A stretch of 6,298 bases of DNA from Clostridia bacterium (GTDB lineage Bacteria > Bacillota > Clostridia > Christensenellales > Aristaeellaceae), in the NCBI GenBank assembly GCA_017458865.1, contig JAFSZW010000292.1, positions 1-6,298 of the forward strand, written 5' to 3'. Position 1 is the stretch's first letter. Each line of letters starts with the position of its first letter. Both the position numbers and the translations under genes were made by a program. Shown in pieces: positions 1 to 6,197 of the stretch. The notes beneath the pieces were generated by a model. That model did no database searches. It was not told the origin of the DNA and saw only the letters and a program-made list of their open reading frames with translations.

Positions 1-524
1 CTGATGACGCCGAGCAGCCAGCCGCACAGCACGTCCGTAGGATAGTGCGCACCCACCACGAACCGCGAAATGCCCGTGAGCAGCGGGATCACAATCGCCA
101 CCACCGTCATCCACCGCTTGCGCAGGGTGACAGCCAGCGAACCGAACACGGTTGCCGCATTGGTCGAATGCCCACTGGGGAAGGAATATCCCTGGGCCGC
201 AATGTCGTAGATGTCCGCATCCGGATCCACAATGCGCAGGATCTTGATGCCCTCGTGGTCAAAATACGGCCTGCGGCGCAGAACGACGTTCTTCGCCATT
301 GTGTTCCAGGTCAGGCCCATGATGCCGCTCAGACCAATCGTCCTGCCCATCTTCTTGTCAAAGCTCCAATACACAAAGCCGACGAGCAGGATGAGCACCA
401 GTTCTTCACCAAACATGGATAAGCAGGACAGGATCGAAATCCCTGCGCTGCTGATGTGGGACTGAAGCCATTCCATCAGATTGACTTCCCACTGAAAGAA
501 AAATGTATTGCCAGTTGCCGCCAT
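1..524 (-). CDS. PAP2-superfamily membrane phosphatase, C-terminus beyond window edge
   Basis: This is an integral-membrane phosphatase of the PAP2 (type 2 phosphatidic acid phosphatase) superfamily, whose members dephosphorylate lipid phosphates or diphosphates such as phosphatidate or undecaprenyl diphosphate. 174 residues are visible before the window ends. All three signature motifs are intact: K78-x6-R85-P86, P116-S117-G118-H119, and S153-R154-x5-H160-x3-D164. H119 and H160 are the expected catalytic histidines. Hydrophobic segments lie around residues 28-52, 62-75 and 138-152, and the sequence runs off inside a further helix. The start is set by a strong ribosome binding site (533-540, AGGAGG core, 9-base spacing). 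The gene starts 21 bases after the stop of the sensor-channel gene, so the two almost certainly share a transcript. The family is certain; the substrate is not. The PYFDHEGIKIL-like loop after the first motif resembles generic bacterial PAP2 proteins and does not point to a specific substrate. Confidence 0.93.
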   Translation of the reverse strand, partial: MAATGNTFFFQWEVNLMEWLQSHISSAGISILSCLSMFGEELVLILLVGFVYWSFDKKMGRTIGLSGIMGLTWNTMAKNVVLRRRPYFDHEGIKILRIVDPDADIYDIAAQGYSFPSGHSTNAATVFGSLAVTLRKRWMTVVAIVIPLLTGISRFVVGAHYPTDVLCGWLLGVI

Positions 525-532
525 GGTAATTG

Positions 533-540
533 TCCTCCTC
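533..540 (-). promoter_or_regulatory. Ribosome binding site of the PAP2 gene
   Basis: Minus-strand GAGGAGGA lies 9 bases (core AGGAGG) before the ATG at 524, inside the 21-base gap after the upstream stop codon. It fixes the PAP2 start and indicates independent, efficient translation initiation within a shared transcript. Confidence 0.85.
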
Positions 541-545
541 GTACG

Positions 546-3173
546 TTATTTTTGCTCATTCTCCTGCTCTGGATGTTTCCGGCTCATGTTCCGCACAGGG
601 CTGACCTTGCTGTTATTGAGGATCACTACATTGCCCTCATCATCGGTAATCTCCGTGGTGCGGATGCCCATGTCTGTGACGTGTCCCGTTACGCCCCCGG
701 CGCTTATATGGTCGCCCACATGCACGGTGCCCTCAAGCATCAGGAAGAAACCGGCGAGCAGGTCAGAGGCCATGCTCTGGGCGCCCATGCCGACTGCGAT
801 GGAAAGAACACCGGCAGAGGCCAGCAGCGCTGTGGTGTTCACGCCGAAACTGCTGAGGATACTGAAAACAAGGAAGAGGCTGGCAGCGTAGGTAATGAGA
901 CTGTTCACCAGACGGGTGACCGTCCTGGCCTGAAGGGTAAGACGGCTTTCCATATGGAGCAGCACTGTCCTGATAATAAACACAACGCAGACGGTGACCG
1001 CCAGGATGAACAGGGCCGCCCAGAGGGAATACAGATGCACGCCGCTGCTCCATTTTCCGCTGAACACATAGTCAAAGGATGTCCACCAGCCGTTGTTGGT
1101 TACGATCAGTGCAACGATTGCAAACAGCGTCAGGAAAAAGGCATAGCCATCAGAGAATATTGTGAGGGGAGTTCTTGCCCTGTCATTCGGCTTTAAGTTC
1201 TCCTTTGCCTCCTCCATGGCCTGCGCAATCATAACGCCTGCATAGGGATAATACAGCAGCGCCAGGAACACCGTAACAACCAGGGACAACAGGAGCGCAA
1301 TCACCTGTGTATCGGAATCCGCGCGCTCAGGCACCATAAACAGGAGCGTCTTCCCATTCGCACTGCTTGCGGAGATACACATGCTCTCCCCTTTGTAGTC
1401 GGTAAAGCCCTCAAAGCTGACGCCGGGTTCGTAATCTTCAATGTAGTCCTCCGCCTTCTGACCGATCATCTCGTGATCGGTGTGGGCGATAAAGCGACCG
1501 TCCTCATTGTTGACGGCGGCAATGACATGACCCGTCCGCACAGCAAAGCTGCTTACCGTGTATTCATAACTCAGACGCCCAAGCGCCTTGTTCAGCTCAT
1601 CGGCGTCGTAGACACCGAGGAGGAATCCATCCGGCTGCCCCTCCCCGTCCGTCATCAGGACCGCTATGCCAATCTGCATCTCACCCGTATAGGGATCCGC
1701 CTCGGGTCCCACAACCGCATGGGGATAACCCAGCAGCACTGCCTGGTAATCCTTGCTGAGATTTGTGCCGACGGCAAAGCCTGTGTAGCTGTTGCTTGAG
1801 AGGCGCTCCCGTCCGTCACTGCCAAAGCGCATCACATATTCTGCCCCGGAGACGCGGCCAAACTCCTCAAAGCCTGCGCGCGTCTCGTAATCCGGATGCT
1901 CTTTCAGGAAGGCCGCCAGAACCTGCGTGCGCATTTGGAGATAATCCTCATAGAGGCCGCGGATGATGCCTTCCTGCTCTTTACACCAGTCGATCTCCCG
2001 CGCAACAATCTCCCGCTTCGCCTGGGTGATGACAGCGGCATTTGTCCGGCTCTCAAGATGCAGCAGCATATTGGCAAAGACGACGGTGACCACAATCACC
2101 ACCAGGATGCCCAGCCACGACGAGCGCCACACCCATTTATAGGACCCTTTGTCTGTATCGTTCCAGACCTGCTTCCTCTGGAGCCGACGGAAAACGTAGA
2201 GCTGGATCAGGACGATTCCCCAGCCGATAATCGCCGAAATGGCTGCGGCAATGTAAAAGCCGTTGCCAATCGCCTTATTAAGCGGGAGCGTCAGCAGGAT
2301 ATCCGCATCCTCCAGCCCCTCGTGCGAGTAGTGCAGCAGCGTCGAAACGTACTGCTTCCCCATCAGGGAGATTATCCTGCTGGATGATTTATCCTCTGTA
2401 CCCTTTGTGCTGTCGCTGCTTTCGAAGATCTTCATCAGTTCCCCGTAAAGCCGCGAGTTCTTGTCGCTCGCAAGGCTGTTCAGCGGGTAACCTGTTACCT
2501 CATCGCCGACCCTGACATAAGCACCTGCATTTCCCCCGGAAAACATGCGTTCAAGCACATTGGACCAGTTGTCGAGGGAATTGTACACCTCAAGCACCGT
2601 GTCGCAGGAGAATTCAAAGACCAGACTGTGTTGGGCATTCCCATATATGGGAATCCTGACAAAGCCTTTGCCGTCGTTCTCTCCCGTCTCCTCACCGCCC
2701 AATGAGCGGACGGGATAAATCTCAAGATGCGCCTCACGTGGTTTAAGGTCTTTTACCCAGGTGCGAAAATCCTCCTCCGGGCTCACAGGGCCAGTCGTTG
2801 AAAGCAGCTGTCCCTGACCGTCCAGCAAAGATACACTGGCGGCGGAAACTGCGCTGCGCACCATTTCCAGTCTTTCCCTGTCCGCAAGCGTATTCTCTTC
2901 CCCGTAAAGCATCAGCCCGACTTCCGCGCGAGACAGAACGTCGTCCTCATAAATGCGGGTGTGCATGATCAGCTCATCGCCGCTGCTTTCGATCATCCTC
3001 GAAATCACCCAGTGATACTCATCCATCAGTTTCATCTGGATATTCGTGCAAAGCTTAAAGGCGGTAAAAAATACAATTGCCGTGATGATCAGAAAGGCGA
3101 TCAGGGAAAAGGCGATCAGCTTTTTCCCGCTCTTTTCCCGCAGAAGGGCTTTGGTTTCTTCAAACAGATTCAT
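546..3173 (-). CDS. Cache-sensor/MscS-type ion channel fusion protein
   Basis: This is a large membrane protein (875 residues) with an MscS mechanosensitive-channel pore at its C-terminus. Visible layout: TM1 19-40; ectodomain A 41-302; TM2 305-328; TM3 351-373; ectodomain B 374-620; TM4 624-648; TM5 about 676-693; TM6 715-738; TM7 755-778; pore helix 781-811; MscS beta domain 814-864; then an 11-residue polar tail. Ectodomain B reads as a double-Cache sensor: a long N-terminal helix, then a distal half with DPYTGEMQIGIAVL (about 493-506), then a proximal half with GRFIAHTDHEMIGQ (559-572). The pore aligns without gaps to E. coli MscS TM3 from memory; gate residues L105/L109 correspond to I792/M796 and Q112 to Q799, but G113 becomes S800. 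The beta-domain Pro-Asn is Asn-Asn (853-854). The cytoplasmic alpha/beta cage is absent. The downstream ATG is chosen as start because GAGGTG is only 1 base from the ATG at 3179 but 7 from that at 3173. It is predicted to be in the plasma membrane. The MscS fold is near certain; the gating stimulus is unknown. Confidence 0.9.
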   Translation of the reverse strand: MNLFEETKALLREKSGKKLIAFSLIAFLIITAIVFFTAFKLCTNIQMKLMDEYHWVISRMIESSGDELIMHTRIYEDDVLSRAEVGLMLYGEENTLADRERLEMVRSAVSAASVSLLDGQGQLLSTTGPVSPEEDFRTWVKDLKPREAHLEIYPVRSLGGEETGENDGKGFVRIPIYGNAQHSLVFEFSCDTVLEVYNSLDNWSNVLERMFSGGNAGAYVRVGDEVTGYPLNSLASDKNSRLYGELMKIFESSDSTKGTEDKSSSRIISLMGKQYVSTLLHYSHEGLEDADILLTLPLNKAIGNGFYIAAAISAIIGWGIVLIQLYVFRRLQRKQVWNDTDKGSYKWVWRSSWLGILVVIVVTVVFANMLLHLESRTNAAVITQAKREIVAREIDWCKEQEGIIRGLYEDYLQMRTQVLAAFLKEHPDYETRAGFEEFGRVSGAEYVMRFGSDGRERLSSNSYTGFAVGTNLSKDYQAVLLGYPHAVVGPEADPYTGEMQIGIAVLMTDGEGQPDGFLLGVYDADELNKALGRLSYEYTVSSFAVRTGHVIAAVNNEDGRFIAHTDHEMIGQKAEDYIEDYEPGVSFEGFTDYKGESMCISASSANGKTLLFMVPERADSDTQVIALLLSLVVTVFLALLYYPYAGVMIAQAMEEAKENLKPNDRARTPLTIFSDGYAFFLTLFAIVALIVTNNGWWTSFDYVFSGKWSSGVHLYSLWAALFILAVTVCVVFIIRTVLLHMESRLTLQARTVTRLVNSLITYAASLFLVFSILSSFGVNTTALLASAGVLSIAVGMGAQSMASDLLAGFFLMLEGTVHVGDHISAGGVTGHVTDMGIRTTEITDDEGNVVILNNSKVSPVRNMSRKHPEQENEQK

Positions 3174-3180
3174 CAACATT

Positions 3181-3186
3181 CACCTC
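3181..3186 (-). promoter_or_regulatory. Ribosome binding site deciding the start of the sensor-channel gene
   Basis: Minus-strand GAGGTG is followed by two nearby in-frame ATGs, at 3179 and 3173. The spacing is 1 base to the first and 7 bases to the second, so the second (protein beginning MNLFEETK) is the better start. The choice changes the protein by only two residues. Confidence 0.7.
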
Positions 3187-3211
3187 AAAAAGAATTCTGA
3201 GAGACCCCTGT

Positions 3212-3225
3212 CCGGCAGCGGCCGG
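3212..3225 (-). repeat. GC-rich hairpin shortly before the channel-gene ribosome binding site
   Basis: CCGGC-CGCT-GCCGG on the minus strand gives a 5-bp all-GC stem with a 4-base loop, ending 25 bases before the GAGGTG ribosome binding site. It could influence translation initiation, but this rests only on complementarity. Confidence 0.45.
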
Positions 3226-3300
3226 GTTCTGGCGTTTCGGGATGCCCCAGCTGCAGCAGCCTTGCGCAGGCAAAGCCGGGGATGCTCCCATCGGATTCAA

Positions 3301-3315
3301 TCGGGCAAAGCCCGA
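3301..3315 (-). repeat. Perfect inverted repeat in the channel-gene leader
   Basis: TCGGGC-TTT-GCCCGA forms a perfect 6-bp stem with a 3-base loop in the transcript. No U-tract follows on either strand, so it is not an intrinsic terminator. A second copy of its core, GGCTTTGCC, lies downstream in the transcript at about 3270-3278. It is probably part of a structured leader or of an intergenic repeat. Confidence 0.6.
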
Positions 3316-3345
3316 CTGACAGCAACGCCCAATTGCAAACAGGTG

Positions 3346-3425
3346 AAAAAAACAGGAAGTTCCGCCCATGCCATCTGAACTCTGTCAGCCTGCCCGCTTA
3401 TGCGTCCTTTACCGCTTGCTTCCTG
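3346..3425 (-). promoter_or_regulatory. Candidate leader RNA element closed by a 7-bp helix followed by U7
   Basis: In the minus-strand transcript CAGGAAG (3425-3419) is perfectly complementary to CTTCCTG (3359-3353), and the second strand is followed at once by seven U (3352-3346). The 59-base interior contains a small hairpin, CTGA/TCAG. The layout of a closing helix abutting a U-tract, 20-100 bases after the predicted transcription start, is that expected of an attenuator or riboswitch-type element. I do not recognise a known riboswitch class, and the loop is long for a plain terminator. Confidence 0.35.
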
Positions 3426-3450
3426 ATTCATCTCCATCAGTCTGTGACAC

Positions 3451-3479
3451 ATTATAATTCGATTTTCATCCGTTTGCAA
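3451..3479 (-). promoter_or_regulatory. Sigma-70/sigma-A promoter of the channel-PAP2 operon
   Basis: On the minus strand, TTGCAA (3479-3474) and a perfect TATAAT (3456-3451) are separated by exactly 17 bases. This is the best promoter in the window. It lies between the terminator of the upstream gene and the channel gene. Transcription would start near 3444, leaving an untranslated leader of about 270 bases before the ATG at 3173. Confidence 0.75.
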
Positions 3480-3549
3480 TCAGGTGTCAGTGCCCGTCCG
3501 CCGTCCGAAATTCGCACGTCACACCATGCTCAGGAAATGCCCGGACTCC

Positions 3550-3592
3550 AAAATTCCCCCAGACCTTCATCAGAAGATCCGGGGGCAAATTT
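3550..3592 (-). terminator. Rho-independent terminator of the secreted-protein gene
   Basis: In the minus-strand transcript CCCCCGGATCTTC (3585-3573) pairs with GAAGGTCTGGGGG (3568-3556) around a TGAT loop. This gives a 13-bp stem with two G-U pairs, followed by AATTTT (3555-3550). AAATT before the stem can also pair with AATTT after it across a 2-base bulge. The structure begins about 10 bases after the stop codon at 3603. It separates this gene from the channel operon. Confidence 0.85.
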
Positions 3593-3602
3593 GCCTGATT
3601 GT

Positions 3603-5027
3603 TTACCTGACAGCCGGTATTGCCAGCTTCAGAAGGAATTCCAGTTCAGATTTGATCTGGTCAGCGGTGATTTCGTTGATATTCTCCGATGCGCTCAGAT
3701 CATCAATGGTCACTTTCTCAATCCTGCTGATCTTGAACAGTGCCGGCTCATCGGACTCACTGGTGTTCAGTTCACAGACAAGGCTGTTCTCGTCCTGATA
3801 GAAATCAAGGATAATGGAGGCTTCCTCACCCTCTGCGGTCTCTGCAACCAGCTCGTAGCGGATCTTGCCCGACCAGGTTTCCCGCACTGAGGTGCTGATG
3901 CCGCCCTTCGGTCCCCTCATATACAGATAGTTGAGGCCAAAGGCTGCCCGCAGCTCTTCCTTGCCTTCCTCCACGATGAGAAGATTTCCTGAGTTGAACT
4001 CGTAGTTGTCAAGCTCTATCTGCAGCTCCGCCAGGGAATCACCGGCGGTCAGCTTCTCCCGGTAGGAAGACGGATTCACTGCAAGTTCATATACCATCAG
4101 AGGATCCTCATCCTCGAATCCGAAGTCGACGGTGATTTCTGCCTCACCGTTCTCCACATTGATATAGGCATCCGAGCAGCACTTGAGAACCTTCGTATCC
4201 GGCAGTCCCTCGCCAATATGGAAATGGGTCACCAAGTGGCCATTTTCATCAATGGATTCGGTGCTCTCGATGGAGCGGACGGCCTTAAGGGTCTCTTCCC
4301 GGCACTGCGCCCATTCACGCTGGAGGTCAGCAAAGTTCTTGCCGCCCTTCAGCGCAGCCCGCCGATTGACCAGCTCAGCAAGCGCAGGGTTTGACATCAT
4401 CTCGTCCATTGCCTCAGCCAGTGCGGCAGCATAAGCATCGCTGCGCAGGCTGATCTCTACGCTGCCCTGCTCCTCTTTCACATCAAGGATGTATTCCGGC
4501 TTGAACTTATTGACAAAGGACAGTGCCGCAGAGCTCAGTGTGGCAGCATCCGCCTGCTCCTGAGCTTCCACCGCAGAGGCCAGAATGGCCAGCTCATTTA
4601 TGGCTTTCTTGAGTTCCGCCTGAGTGGGAATTTTCTCCTTGGGCACGCTGTTTACAACCTGTTCAAGCATGGCATCCACTTCTTTGGCGAGATCCTGCAT
4701 GACAGTGGTCACCGTGGCGTAGCGCAGCAGCGTCACAGGCCCCTCTGAGCCCAGATAGATACCCGTAGGATTGAACTGAACGTGACCGTCCTCCACCGCG
4801 TTATTGCGCGTTACCAGGTGCAGGTTATCCCCGTCCATACGGATCACAAGGTCAGCGACATCGTCACCGGACTGAATCTGTACAGCGATATCCTGTGTCT
4901 GCGGATCCGTTTCCTTCAGGAACTGCCTCAGGAGATTGGTTTTCCCAATGCGTCCCATTTCCTCTGCAAAGCCTGCAGCCGTGAAAAGCATCATGACAAC
5001 CAGCAGGCAGGAAATTAGCTTCTTCAT
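3603..5027 (-). CDS. Secreted protein of unknown function
   Basis: I do not recognise the family. The 474-residue product begins with a clear signal peptide: MKK, a hydrophobic core at about residues 4-16, then AAGFA before EE, giving a likely signal peptidase I site after A21. There is no lipobox cysteine at the cleavage site and no second membrane segment or sorting signal, so it should be released or loosely envelope-associated. The mature protein alternates strand-rich stretches (about 45-100, 180-196, 262-320, 345-445) with alanine/glutamate-rich helices (about 100-175, 198-255, 455-468), and is very acidic overall. An ATG at 5045 is in frame, but it lies inside a TATAAT and has no ribosome binding site. 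The ATG at 5027 has a weak AAGTGG 8 bases upstream and leads directly into the signal peptide, so it is preferred. The gene is monocistronic by appearance, with its own promoter and terminator. A carrier or LolA-like beta fold is possible but unsupported by any motif. Confidence 0.88.
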   Translation of the reverse strand: MKKLISCLLVVMMLFTAAGFAEEMGRIGKTNLLRQFLKETDPQTQDIAVQIQSGDDVADLVIRMDGDNLHLVTRNNAVEDGHVQFNPTGIYLGSEGPVTLLRYATVTTVMQDLAKEVDAMLEQVVNSVPKEKIPTQAELKKAINELAILASAVEAQEQADAATLSSAALSFVNKFKPEYILDVKEEQGSVEISLRSDAYAAALAEAMDEMMSNPALAELVNRRAALKGGKNFADLQREWAQCREETLKAVRSIESTESIDENGHLVTHFHIGEGLPDTKVLKCCSDAYINVENGEAEITVDFGFEDEDPLMVYELAVNPSSYREKLTAGDSLAELQIELDNYEFNSGNLLIVEEGKEELRAAFGLNYLYMRGPKGGISTSVRETWSGKIRYELVAETAEGEEASIILDFYQDENSLVCELNTSESDEPALFKISRIEKVTIDDLSASENINEITADQIKSELEFLLKLAIPAVR

Positions 5028-5043
5028 TGCGTATACCACTTTC

Positions 5044-5085
5044 ATTATATAAATTGCTTTATAGTGATGCTGCAGCCCCTGTCAG
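5044..5085 (-). promoter_or_regulatory. Candidate promoter of the secreted-protein gene
   Basis: Minus-strand CTGACA (5085-5080) and TATAAA (5063-5058) are separated by 16 bases, each one mismatch from consensus. A perfect TATAAT (5049-5044) lies just downstream, overlapping the upstream ATG, but has no good -35 at 16-18 bases. Either -10 would give a very short leader and favours the ATG at 5027 as start. Confidence 0.5.
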
Positions 5086-5139
5086 CATCAAAGGTAATCA
5101 ATGGGATCAGGTACCATCAGCGTTTCCGGCGTCACAGCT

Positions 5140-5151
5140 GCCCTGCAGGGC
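5140..5151. repeat. Perfect 12-base palindrome after the DUF1269 gene
   Basis: GCCCTGCAGGGC begins 4 bases past the TGA stop of the DUF1269 gene (stop at 5158-5156). It is perfectly self-complementary but has no loop of its own and no U-tract after it, so it is a poor intrinsic terminator. It may be a protein site or chance. Confidence 0.35.
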
Positions 5152-5155
5152 GTAA

Positions 5156-5668
5156 TCAGTCCGCCGCCTTCAGTTGTTTCTGCTGCTCCGCGTTCTCGAT
5201 CTCGAGGGCAATCTCAGCAGCATCCATGCGGGTAATGCTGATCTTGAAATCCTTCAGCATGGCATCGAGCGCAGTCGCGTCCTCTTCCTGTGCCATAAGG
5301 AGCACAGCAGTCTCGCCATCCACCAGGCATTCGCTGGCCTTTTCAAGCAGCTCAGCCTTATCGAGCATTTCATTTGCATCCATGGAATCCCCGATCATTG
5401 AGCCGACGCTGGCGCCGAGCAGAACGCCCAGCGGTCCGGCGAGTATACCCACGAGACTTCCAATCAGACCGCCGGTCCAGCCGCGATCCTCTGCCGGGTT
5501 GCCGGCGACAAAGCCATCTTCAAGAGAAAGGTGGCCTGCATCCTTCTTCACAACGGCTGCCTGGGAAATCGCAAAGCAGTCGTTGCCAAGCGTCTGCCGC
5601 AGCTTGCTCAAAATCTGGTAAGCTTCGCTTGCCACCTGGCAGCTCACGATAATGACATTTTCCTTCAT
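5156..5668 (-). CDS. DUF1269-like glycine-zipper membrane protein
   Basis: This 170-residue protein matches the general pattern of the DUF1269 family (function unestablished): an N-terminal alpha/beta part (residues 1-58, beginning MKENVIIVSC with AAVVKKDAGHLSLED at about 37-51), a central glycine-rich hydrophobic hairpin (about 65-94, with repeated GGLIGS, GILAGPLG, GASVGSMIG), and a C-terminal alpha/beta part (95-170, with GETAVLLMAQEED at about 118-130). The glycine-zipper segment should insert in or associate with the membrane. The start is fixed by AAGGAAGG 7 bases upstream; an ATG 16 codons earlier lacks such a site. No convincing promoter is seen in the 100 bases before the gene; TTGATT and GACTAA about 18 bases apart are a weak possibility. 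The gap of 128 bases to the next gene contains that gene's own candidate promoter, so linkage between the two is uncertain. The assignment is from overall sequence pattern, without a profile search. Confidence 0.82.
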   Translation of the reverse strand: MKENVIIVSCQVASEAYQILSKLRQTLGNDCFAISQAAVVKKDAGHLSLEDGFVAGNPAEDRGWTGGLIGSLVGILAGPLGVLLGASVGSMIGDSMDANEMLDKAELLEKASECLVDGETAVLLMAQEEDATALDAMLKDFKISITRMDAAEIALEIENAEQQKQLKAAD

Positions 5669-5675
5669 GGTAGTT

Positions 5676-5683
5676 CCTTCCTT
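5676..5683 (-). promoter_or_regulatory. Ribosome binding site of the DUF1269 gene
   Basis: Minus-strand AAGGAAGG lies 7 bases before the ATG at 5668. It selects this start over the in-frame ATG at 5716, which would place the site inside the coding region. Confidence 0.8.
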
Positions 5684-5767
5684 TCGCAAATTAGTCGCCT
5701 TGGTTGCCGCACACAATCAACTGCCGCGGCCCTGAACCGGAACCGATAAGGAGCCTGCTGACACAGG

Positions 5768-5784
5768 AAAAAAGGTCCAGGACC
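5768..5784 (-). terminator. Weak intrinsic terminator candidate after the carboxylesterase
   Basis: In the minus-strand transcript GGTC-CTG-GACC (5784-5774) is followed directly by six U (5773-5768), about 27 bases past the stop at 5811. The stem is only 4 bp with a 3-base loop, so termination may be inefficient. The position and the clean U-tract are what support it. Confidence 0.45.
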
Positions 5785-5810
5785 GGCGGCAGAAACTGCG
5801 AGCAATTCTA

Positions 5811-6197
5811 TCAAATGCTATAGTATTTAGTCAAGAAGTAGCTCGTTTTCCAATCGACGATCTTCACATCCGCTTCCTTCGCCGGATGGATGTTAAATTC
5901 GTCGAAGACCATTACCTGCTTGTTCTCAAGATCGTACAGCGGCCACTCCTTGGCTTTCCCATCCGGGGAGATGTCCGCGGTAAGCGACGGATTGCCGGTC
6001 TTGGCGAACTGCACCCACATCTTGCGCAGGGTCTTGCAGAAGGTCTCATCAAATCTTCTTCCCGGGACCTGATCCGAATGCGCGAACACAACCGACAGCT
6101 CCACCGCATGCCCGCTCTTCACCAACGGGATGGAAGATTCCGGCGTGAAGAAATAGGTGTACGTTTTGCCGCCCGCCTCATATGATCCGCCATAATG
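5811..6197 (-). CDS. Carboxylesterase type B family, C-terminal segment
   Basis: This is the end of an alpha/beta-hydrolase ester hydrolase of the carboxylesterase type B (PnbA-like) family. Readable landmarks, in order, are GGKTYTYFF, which matches the core strand after the A-rich helix; SGHAVEL with the probable catalytic histidine (codon 6110-6108), equivalent to the family's G-x-C-H-x-x-E-L; MWVQFAKTGNPS; and WPLYDLENKQVMVFDE, the usual closing region. The protein ends KYYSI. The frame is open only back to a TGA at 6200-6198, and no ribosome binding site precedes any start in it. The segment is therefore not a separate gene but the tail of the longer esterase entering from the right edge in another frame. 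The Ser and Glu/Asp of the triad would lie outside the window. Substrate cannot be judged. No signal peptide can be seen because the N-terminus is missing. Confidence 0.82.
   Translation of the reverse strand, partial: HYGGSYEAGGKTYTYFFTPESSIPLVKSGHAVELSVVFAHSDQVPGRRFDETFCKTLRKMWVQFAKTGNPSLTADISPDGKAKEWPLYDLENKQVMVFDEFNIHPAKEADVKIVDWKTSYFLTKYYSI

Noticed and set aside
456..1196. A 246-codon open frame on the plus strand, antisense to the channel gene
   Set aside because: It has no ribosome binding site, its His/Gln/Cys-rich composition is typical of an antisense shadow, and the opposite strand holds the conserved MscS pore.
1896..2387. A 163-codon plus-strand open frame within the channel gene
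   Set aside because: It is antisense to the sensor region, has no recognisable domain or initiation signal, and reads as compositional shadow.
3200..3330. Possible c-di-AMP (ydaO) riboswitch, because GAATCCG appears in the leader
   Set aside because: The flanking conserved stretches of that class, including its 3' CCGUCAGCU-like end, are absent.
3160..3369. A 69-codon minus-strand open frame across the channel leader
   Set aside because: There is no ribosome binding site before its ATG, it overlaps the channel start in another frame, and it is rich in Cys, Pro and Arg from translating GC-rich structured DNA.
3360..3444. Possible c-di-GMP (GEMM) riboswitch, because GGACGCATAAGC resembles the class I GGGACGCAAAGC core
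   Set aside because: The GAAA-capped hairpin before the core and the second conserved arm cannot be found, and the match has an inserted base. It is probably chance.
5140..5151. Palindrome GCCCTGCAGGGC as terminator of the DUF1269 gene
   Set aside because: There is no loop-forming spacer and no U-tract after it.
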